In this document: one piece after another, positions 57,916 to 64,000 of the stretch
How the letters are laid out: every line of letters starts with the position of its first letter
Position numbering within the stretch: position 1 is the first letter of the stretch
Assembly (NCBI GenBank): GCA_963969595.1
Contig: OZ018410.1
Coordinates: 39,599,413 to 39,663,412, forward strand
Source of the DNA: Neckera pumila
Taxonomy: Eukaryota > Streptophyta > Bryopsida > Hypnales > Neckeraceae
Reading direction: 5' to 3'
DNA length: 64,000 nucleotides
Position numbers and translations under genes: made by a program
Notes under the pieces: generated by a model
What the model saw: only the letters and a program-made list of their open reading frames with translations
Databases searched by the model: none
What the model was told of the DNA's origin: nothing

Positions 57916-58787
57916 TTAATCCCTAAAGGTTGGAGACTATGTTTTCACCAAAAACACTCCAAAACTACCATTTCTAGTACAAGTATCAAATTTTAGAAAA
58001 ATAAAAAATTTTGGACACATGTAACCTTAGGATCTTGTACTAAACTTGTTTGATAATATATAGAAAAAATGTCAGAATTTTCCACCTTGTAGATTGCATT
58101 TGAATTAACAAAACCCCTTTTTTTGGCCTTGCAAAAACCTCGGCAGCTGCACTTCACAAGGTCACATTTAAATGAAAAAATGTCCATAATGGTGGTTACT
58201 CTTTGGATTCATTCTTCAAAGGAAGTTGGCTATATGCTTAGGAAATTTCAGATCATTTGGAATAGCACAACATGTATGAAAAGAATAGGTTGCAGAAAGA
58301 AGTAGATAATGATTCAAAACACAAAATTGTTAAGAACTTAATTATAGAACTGAAAAATTTCAATCCCAGTGGTTGTAATGTTGAAATAAACAAAATACAT
58401 CCTATGCTTTTATTTTTTCAAAAGTTATTAAAAATTGAGTGAAATAAAGGACTTCAAAGTTTGTTTTAGAGTAGGGAATCTAGAACTGATCGCAAACTAG
58501 AACACCTCATAATTTTCATCTCATAAATAAAAAATGGAATAATTCAAAGATTTATATGTATATATAAATCTAAAGAACCAATTTCAAATTTTTATTTCTT
58601 TTAAAAATGAGTTTTTAGAAATTTTTGAACTGCCCGTCGACTGTTGAAAATGACATAATTATCATCTAATAACTTTTTAACCATGTAGTCAAAAGTTTTG
58701 AGATTTGTTGGAATTTAAAGCTACTCCTTAGGCACATGTTGTGTGAAATTTTCAAATAATAAAAATAAAATTTCCATTAGGGATTAA
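57916..58787 (+). mobile_element. TTAA-flanked MITE, family C copy 2
   Basis: 872 bp from TTAATCCCTAAAGGTTGG to the inverted end TTAATCCCTAATGG at 58784-58787. Collinear with 24914-25845. Non-coding. Confidence 0.85.
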
Positions 58788-59696
58788 AGTAATAAAAAAT
58801 ATGATATTTTAGTAACAATTCTATTATTCCCAAATTGTCAATATTTAGGAAACGATTAATTATCAAAGGATTTTTTCTTTTCAATTCAGAATTATTGTTA
58901 TTTTCATGACAATCATTAGGTTGAAACTCGTTTAGCTGACATTTGATGACATATATTTCTATATTGATGAACATAGGATACACTAGGTGTGAATATAACT
59001 TTGTGATGGAATTTTGAGGCCAAATGACTCAAGCCATGAACAACGATGCTAGCTTGAGATGTGAGCCTATGAGCCTTGAATCTAGTTGTGCCTACAACCA
59101 TTTGAAGGTGTTTATAATATATGTACCTATAACATAAAAAGAGTCTATAACATAGGTACCTATAATATACACACTTATAATCATAGAAGTGAGCATAGAA
59201 GGTGTCTATATTTATATAGGGATAGACTGCTGAACCGATGACCTCAGCGATGGCGTCCAAAGAATCGTTGGACGACCCTCACGCACAAAATGATCTTCAT
59301 CCGGATAACAAACACAATAATGGATGAATTTTCCTAAATCCTATGGAGCGAAGCAAGTAGGATTTAGGCCTGTAGAGGAGCATTGATAGGCGCATAGCTA
59401 TAGTCCTCTGTACGGTTTGCTAAAGGAGAATAAGGATTGATTGGCCGAGTTCTTTGGATTTTATTTTATTTTTTAAATTGCAACAGCAAGAGGAAGAAAA
59501 ATGAGAAACCACAGCACTGTTCATGTCTGGCAATAGAGAGGGGGAGGCGGGATGAGGAAGCCTGCATTTCCCTCTGGCAATGGCGAGTGAGGTTGTCGGT
59601 TCAACAAGTGTCCCATTATATAGACTCCTAGGCTCATGAGCTCATAGTTTTTATGCTCACATGCTAGCACTCTCTAAATTATGAAAAGAAGTCACA
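58788..59696. other. Intergenic DNA
   Basis: No gene. Minus-strand Tyr-rich open frames near 58916-59260 come from low-complexity ATA/TAT repeats (59100-59220). Confidence 0.5.
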
Positions 59697-60000
59697 ATAC
59701 TACACTAAAAACTATATTTAGTGTTAGCAACACTATCTGCAAACCATGACACTAAATATCATTAAGCCTACTAAAATAAGTAACATTAAGTGTAATTTCT
59801 AAGACGAAATATACTCTATGGTAAATTTGAAATCTGAAAATGTTTACATTTAGTGTTAGAAGGGAAGAAAAGGCGAAGGCGGCGCATTCAAGTCTAACAC
59901 TACACTAATTACTCTAAAGTTCAAATTTAGTGTTGGATGGGGTAGGTTGGTAATTACACTAAATGCAATCTAATATTAAATATAGTTTTTAGTGTAGTAT
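59697..60000. mobile_element. 304-bp MITE with perfect 24-bp inverted ends
   Basis: Both ends read inward ATACTACACTAAAAACTATA plus TTTA. The interior repeats ACACTAA/TTAGTGT motifs in both orientations. CACTAAA near the termini recalls CACTA elements, but no 3-bp duplication was found. Non-coding. Confidence 0.75.
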
Positions 60001-60923
60001 GAAATCAATAGAACCATGATGTTACACAATTAATTAAAGCCATGAAAAGAAGGCACATGAATGCAACTACAACCATTGCTTCAAATGATTTGTCATTTCC
60101 TTCAATTATGAAAAAATGGTAAGGCCTTCTTTTGAGCACATTGAGCACATTGTGACAAAGTGTTACAATGTGCTCAATTTTTTTTTTATTCACTTTACCT
60201 CCTATCCCACCCTCTAAAAAAATTAATTTAAATTGAATTTAATTCATTTCATTTCATTACCCCCCATTCCAACCCTATTTGTAATTCTGGTGTGGCGTTC
60301 AATATGGAATGTATAATAAATGTTGTATCCATATTTGTATGTCAATTTTGTATTTGTCCCAATATCTATATCCCAAGTTTGTATTTGTAGTCTATATCCA
60401 TATCTATATAAAATACAACATCCTTAGATTGTATTTGTATCCGTATTATTATAATGTCCTTACTTTGTGTACATATCCTGTATCATGTATCGTATTTTGT
60501 ATTGTATTTCAAGTTGTTTTTTGAAGATCAACGGCACTGGAGGGGGGGAATTTTCTTAAACAAGGATCAACGGCCCTAGATTTTACAAAATTGAGAGGGT
60601 GTGGTTAGTTGGAAAACTAGAACGATGCACCTTTATTTGATACATTGTACAATCGGATACTATAATCTTAGGCAACCAGCCAATTTGAGCCATCCACAAT
60701 TTTTCTTACAATGTGCAATATAACTGGTATATTTTGGTAAGCATAAATATCACTCAATCATCATGCAATTCCAATCAGGTATACCAAATTTCAATTTAAA
60801 AAAAGCAAAATTTCATTTTTTGTCTTTTTGGTGAATTTTTGAAGTCAATTTTCATAGTTTTACATGATATTTTATTGAAAACAGTTGGTGATGAATTTTT
60901 TTAATTCAATTGCATAGATATGT
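60001..60923. other. AT-rich intergenic DNA
   Basis: A degenerate TATATCC/TTTGTAT-rich low-complexity patch at 60310-60510. No gene. Confidence 0.5.
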
Positions 60924-62547
60924 CACTATAAAAAACCCGTTTTTTTTTTGATGTCATAGCAAAAATGTGCGATGTCCAAGGCCGAACATACTATGTCCGC
61001 GGAGACATCAAGATGTTAAAGAGAAGGACTGCGATTTCAGAAGATTTCTAAGGATGTTCTAGATGACTGCGGCAAATTTGAGTGAAAACAAGTTGGTGTT
61101 ACTATTGACATTGGGATTTTTGATGACATTTTTAAGGACTCATTGATGTCCAACGAGCTGTCCGCAAAAACATAGAGTGTCATGTCAGCTTTAAGGAAAA
61201 TATTACACGGAGGATAAATCTGTGGAAATTACTTTATTTTTGGATAAAAGTCTAATTGAGGCTAAAAAAAAAAGAATCAAGCAACCATTAGGCAGCTTTG
61301 GGAGAAAATAAGATGATGTGGCATATGACGTGGCATACCACGTGTAAATTAGTTAAAGTGGCATAAAATTATGTTGATGTTGCATGCCACGTCAGCATAG
61401 CGGGGTTGTCTCATTGCGTTTTCTACACTTATTTTGGAGATGTCTAAGTAGACGTAAAGATGTCACTAGAGACATTTTATAAAATGTTGAGATGTTTTCT
61501 TGGAGATTTTTGTAGAAAACTAGATGTTTTAGGAAATATAGTCACAATCGATATAACGTCTATGGTGACGTCATTAGAGCGGCCTTTGAGACATGCAAAA
61601 AACATCTTGCTAGACGTCTGTGTACTACTCCACTAAAATTTAAATCTAATATTTTCAATATCCCATATAGTTTGTCTTCCCCTCTACCACTCCACTTGTG
61701 TAAAGAGCCTGTCTTCTCCTCTCCATAAACTCACATCAAGTGGCTTTTGAAGTCATGTGACATAATTGCCAATTATGATGTATTTTGTATGGCGTATTAT
61801 ATATGGTATATGATGTATGATGTATAATGTATAGTGTACTGTGTATGACATGTTATATTGGACATTATGACATGCATGTGGACATCATATGAGACATGTG
61901 AGATTGTCCATATTAACATCATGCCTAATAGTCCATTCCATTCCATGAACGTCTAATGTGACATCATTTTGTTTTCTTAAATCATACCAAACATTGCCAG
62001 AGGTATTCATGATGAAAAGTAGATGTTTACATTGATGTTACAAGAAATTTGGACGTCTAAGGTGATGTTTCCAAATACATCTATGAAAACGTCTGAACAT
62101 TTGAGTTGATGTCTCAGAAAATGTACAAATGTCTATGTTGATGTCTTCAAAGACAACAAGAAAATTCTTAGACAACAAAAAAATATGGTGATGTGGCATG
62201 CCACATCATCTTTGCTAATGCCATGTCAATTTTTCCGCCGCCACATCATGTGCCACCTTAGATGCCACATCATGGCCAAAAATGGATGAAAAAATTCCTA
62301 CGTGGCTACCCGTGTCCACATGGCGCTTAGATGGCAGCCACATGACGGCCTTTGAAGACCTCATTGACCCATATTTTGACCCACGTCTGGTCCTCCAACA
62401 TGCTGATGTCTAACGTTAAATCTGATGTCAAATCCGAGTCTTAAGCAACACGAAATTTTGGACGTCCACATAGACATTTCAAGACACCAGTCACGACATC
62501 AGCATGCAGAATCTAGGGATAAAAAAAAACACGGGTTTCTTATAGTG
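60924..62547. mobile_element. CACTA-like non-autonomous element with dense GATGTC motifs
   Basis: 1.62 kb. The left end CACTATAAAAAACCCGT and the inverted right end CACTATAAGAAACCCGT match at 16 of 17 positions and begin CACTA, the hallmark of En/Spm elements. The interior carries dozens of short motifs of the type GATGTC, GACGTC, GACATC and AGACGT in both orientations, like the subterminal transposase-binding repeats of CACTA elements but spread through the body. No transposase frame is seen. Flanking trinucleotides (TGT, GGG) do not match. Confidence 0.72.
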
Positions 62548-62868
62548 GGGGATGACAACCCTGGTCCGTGAGAAATGGGCACCGTTTCTCATTGGTGCCA
62601 GTTGCGTGAGTCATCGTCTAAACCTTGTTGTTGAAACACTGTCAAAATTTTCCATGGTCTCTCGGCTAGAGGGACTGTTTCAGGCTATTTATAGTTACTT
62701 CTACTGAAGCAACAAATGTCATGCTGAGTTGCAGCGGCTAGCTGATCTCATAGAAACTAAGGGTACGAAAATGCTCCAAAACGTGGAAACTAGATGGATT
62801 TTGATGAGAAGTTCTACAGTGAGGATTCTGTTTAAGTAAAGCACCTTGCTCATGAAGATGGCCTCGAC
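62548..62868. other. Upstream of the terminal open frame
   Basis: No separate gene is seen. May be leader or promoter of the following repetitive frame. Confidence 0.35.
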
Positions 62869-64000
62869 ATGACTGGCGCTTCAGGTTTGAAGCCTCTTGC
62901 GGGGGCTGCCGATAATTTTGACCTTCTTTCCGATATTGAGGTGGTACTTTCTCTGGCTTGCTTCATTCCCCTTGTCAATGCTGTGCATTGCTTGATAAAG
63001 CTCTCACAGGCTCGTGATATTTTCATTTGTGACTTCCACCAGCAGTCAAGCTCTGCCAAGATGAACTGGTCCAAATGTTTCTCAATTCTTCAACTTCTTT
63101 CAGCAAACAGGACTTCCTATGCTATAGTGACCTTGTCTCGCTTTCATCTCCAAACATTCCTATGCGGTGGTGCCCACTACTTGGTGATAGTGACCTCTCT
63201 CATTTGGTTTTTGATTATGGGGATACTCACATTTTTGCAAGATGCCATGATAAGTTGACAGGGGCGCATATCTATATCACAAAAGAGGAGTACAATCGGG
63301 TGCAGGACAACATTGAGCATCAATTTTCAAGCAAGTTCTCCCCCCCTTTTTTTTGGAGTTGTTTTGCATTTGGACTCATAGTTTATGTTTAGGATTATTG
63401 TTTCCAAATTTTTTTTGTTCTCTTCATTCCAATTTTTTTTTTTATTTCCTTTTTTTCTTTATTCTCTTGTTTCTATTTTTTTTTTTTGTCTTCTTTCCTT
63501 TTCTTGGTTCTCTTTGTGTTTGGTGACTGTGTTGGCTGTCATGTGGCAGCACAAGTGAGGTAATAGAGTCTGGTTCTTCATTAAGCCATGTCTATCTTAT
63601 TTTCAAATTGTTTTTGGGTATCTTCAGTGTTTACTTCTTTTGGGTTGAATGTTTGAAAATTGAAATGGTAAGTGTGCTTAAGCAATTCTTGAAACTAACC
63701 CTAATATAAACTGAATGCAAGAAAATGAACGCTTCTCAACTGATTGCTTGAAACTGAATGCTTCTCAAGAATCTCAACTGAATGCTTCTCAAGAATCTCA
63801 ACTGAATGGTAAGTGTTTAAATTTGAACGAGAAGGTAAGTGTACTTCCATGCTTCTATTTCCTTCAATGCTTGTAATCCATGTACTTATGTTTGGGTTAT
63901 AACTTGTACAGAGATGGCCCAGTCACTTTCCAATGAACTAGACCAAAAGTTCCTTCAACAAGAGCTAGTGGACGCATTCGGGATAATATATCTCCAGTAC
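62869..64000 (+). pseudogene. Frameshifted ORF of a repetitive, possibly transposase-derived family
   Basis: ATG 62869 opens GLKPLAGAADNFDLLSDIEV and VLSLACFIPLVNAVHCLIKL. Near 63036-63042 the frame shifts by one base and resumes as AVKLCQDELVQMFLNSSTSF, then SSPNIPMRWCPLLGDSDLSH and TGAHIYITKEEYNRVQDNIE up to about 63330. After an apparent intron, 63910-64000 reads EMAQSLSNELDQKFLQQELV and continues off the window. I recall similar dispersed ORFs in spore-bearing plant genomes, sometimes linked to hAT-type transposases, but cannot name a family. One frameshift makes this copy probably nonfunctional unless it is a sequencing error. Confidence 0.45.

Noticed and set aside
58916..59260. Tyr-rich minus-strand frame
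   Set aside because: Derived from low-complexity ATA/TAT repeats.

Overview
The window looks like nuclear DNA of a land plant, and a non-seed plant (bryophyte, lycophyte or fern) seems more likely than a flowering plant. Reasons: intron-rich genes of plant-typical families (maspardin, cytosolic glutaminyl-tRNA synthetase, DUF1499 protein, EP1-like bulb-lectin/PAN glycoprotein, six-helix membrane protein), short GT-AG introns, AT-rich intergenic DNA packed with transposon relics, and a piggyBac transposon, a superfamily seldom reported from flowering plants. The species cannot be named from the sequence.

Layout. 1-5 kb: a long GATA microsatellite, a higher-GC mosaic of broken coding-like sequence, and degenerate tandem repeats. 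5.6-10.0 kb: a nine-exon maspardin gene (+). 11.7-12.5 kb: TTAA-flanked miniature elements. 15.3-23.3 kb: a 23-exon glutaminyl-tRNA synthetase gene (+). 23.8-30.4 kb: a tandem repeat and then a cluster of TTAA-flanked miniature elements. 31.2 kb: a 158-bp near-perfect hairpin. 31.7-34.9 kb: a four-exon secreted EP1-like glycoprotein gene (+). 36.2-42.7 kb: a piggyBac element with a decayed transposase. 43.1-45.3 kb: 94-bp tandem repeats, then a four-exon DUF1499 gene (+). 45.4-50.9 kb: a very young Ty1/copia retrotransposon 89 bp beyond the DUF1499 stop codon. 52.3-53.3 kb: a single-exon six-helix membrane protein gene (-), possibly head to head with an unrecognised + strand gene. 54.4-62.6 kb: mostly transposon sequence, including nested elements and a CACTA-like element full of short GATGTC-type motifs. 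62.8-64.0 kb: start of a broken repetitive ORF running off the window.

The host genes do not form a pathway; they are unrelated housekeeping or secretory genes separated by mobile DNA. The clearest theme is the TTAA-targeting transposon system: one large piggyBac element plus at least seven miniature elements in three families, all ending TTAA-(C/T)CCCTAAA and therefore probably piggyBac-type MITEs. The copia element is unusual because its primer-binding site matches the anticodon region of initiator tRNA-Met, the arrangement of Drosophila copia, rather than the tRNA 3' end used by most plant copia elements.

Exon boundaries were set by hand from GT/AG sites, reading-frame continuity and remembered family sequences. 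No alignment was run.
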